Assembly (NCBI GenBank): GCA_009838525.1
Contig: VXRJ01000018.1
Location: forward strand, 209,077 to 273,076
Length of the DNA: 64,000 nucleotides
Origin: Acidobacteriota bacterium
GTDB lineage: Bacteria; Acidobacteriota; Vicinamibacteria; Vicinamibacterales; UBA8438
Reading direction: 5' to 3'
Shown here: in pieces, positions 63,951 through 64,000 of the stretch
Layout: each line of letters begins with the position of its first letter
Position numbering within the stretch: position 1 is the first letter of the stretch
Notes under the pieces: generated by a model
Seen by the model: the letters and a program-made list of their open reading frames with translations, nothing else
Told to the model about the DNA's origin: nothing
Database searches by the model: none
Translations under genes and position numbers: made by a program

Positions 63951-64000
63951 ACGAGCGCTGAGGCTGGTGAGCTGATGGATTGAGGGCGCGCCGGGTGAGG

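Overview
The window is a gene-dense stretch of bacterial chromosome, about two-thirds G+C by eye. It has roughly 60 protein genes, one tRNA, and no rRNA, CRISPR array, phage or insertion sequence that I could recognise. A Kdo/LPS gene set, an Omp85-like outer-membrane barrel and lipoprotein signals point to a Gram-negative (diderm) cell. The ferredoxin-dependent 2-oxoglutarate oxidoreductase, the split b6-type cytochrome bc complex with a multihaem cytochrome, and the many exported peptidases make an Acidobacteriota-like organism (perhaps Vicinamibacteria-like) my best guess. That guess rests on gene content, not on a marker gene.

Layout. 1-3006: end of thiE and two sodium-coupled amino-acid symporters in one operon. 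3143-4129: folD. 4155-10516 (minus): an envelope operon kdsB-pyrG-kdsA-kdsD-lapB, followed by coaE. 10594-12777: a GspC-like protein and serA. 13099-21574 (plus): a TCA-cycle block icd-mdh-sucC-sucD-korA-korB, then ndk and dcd. 21791-28204: a quinol:cytochrome c oxidoreductase operon (HEAT protein, Rieske, split cytochrome b, octahaem cytochrome c). 28229-30243: divergent NAD-salvage genes pncA and pncB. 30290-35326: pgi, a crotonase, a family III CoA-transferase and a tartrate/malate dehydrogenase. 35328-37049: amtB and glnK. 37182-37258: initiator tRNA. 37337-42775: cutA, a DUF368 flippase, a SpoIIE-type phosphatase, RNase III and an unusual ATPase. 42855-50995: purA, an ABC-2 exporter, an ACE-like peptidase, a cupin, a lactate permease and an exported metallo-beta-lactamase-fold protein. 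50996-55684: a sigma-54 promoter region, a ComEA-like protein, a prepilin, a PilZ-like protein, a 7Fe ferredoxin, nuoB, nuoI and a double-retropepsin protein. 55732-63752: a giant protease/propeller/barrel protein, a YheT-type hydrolase, a small thiol/zinc-protein operon, a YvcK-like factor and a stand-alone LigD phosphoesterase. At 63791 a sodium:solute symporter begins but is destroyed by a homopolymer block that looks like an assembly artefact.

How the parts fit. Isocitrate dehydrogenase, KorAB, SucCD and malate dehydrogenase make a TCA segment that yields reduced ferredoxin instead of NADH at the 2-oxoglutarate step. A 7Fe ferredoxin and isolated NuoB/NuoI subunits elsewhere in the window could be partners, and the bc-type complex would pass quinol electrons to the octahaem cytochrome. 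The Kdo operon couples CTP supply (pyrG) to CMP-Kdo formation and to LapB, a regulator of LPS synthesis.

The most novel-looking signals are a 162-nt nested palindrome immediately upstream of the SpoIIE-type phosphatase gene (38617-38778), a sigma-54 promoter with tandem upstream repeats before the ComEA/prepilin genes, the octahaem coiled-coil cytochrome, the metalloprotease-propeller-Omp85 fusion, and an ATPase whose Walker A lysine is arginine.
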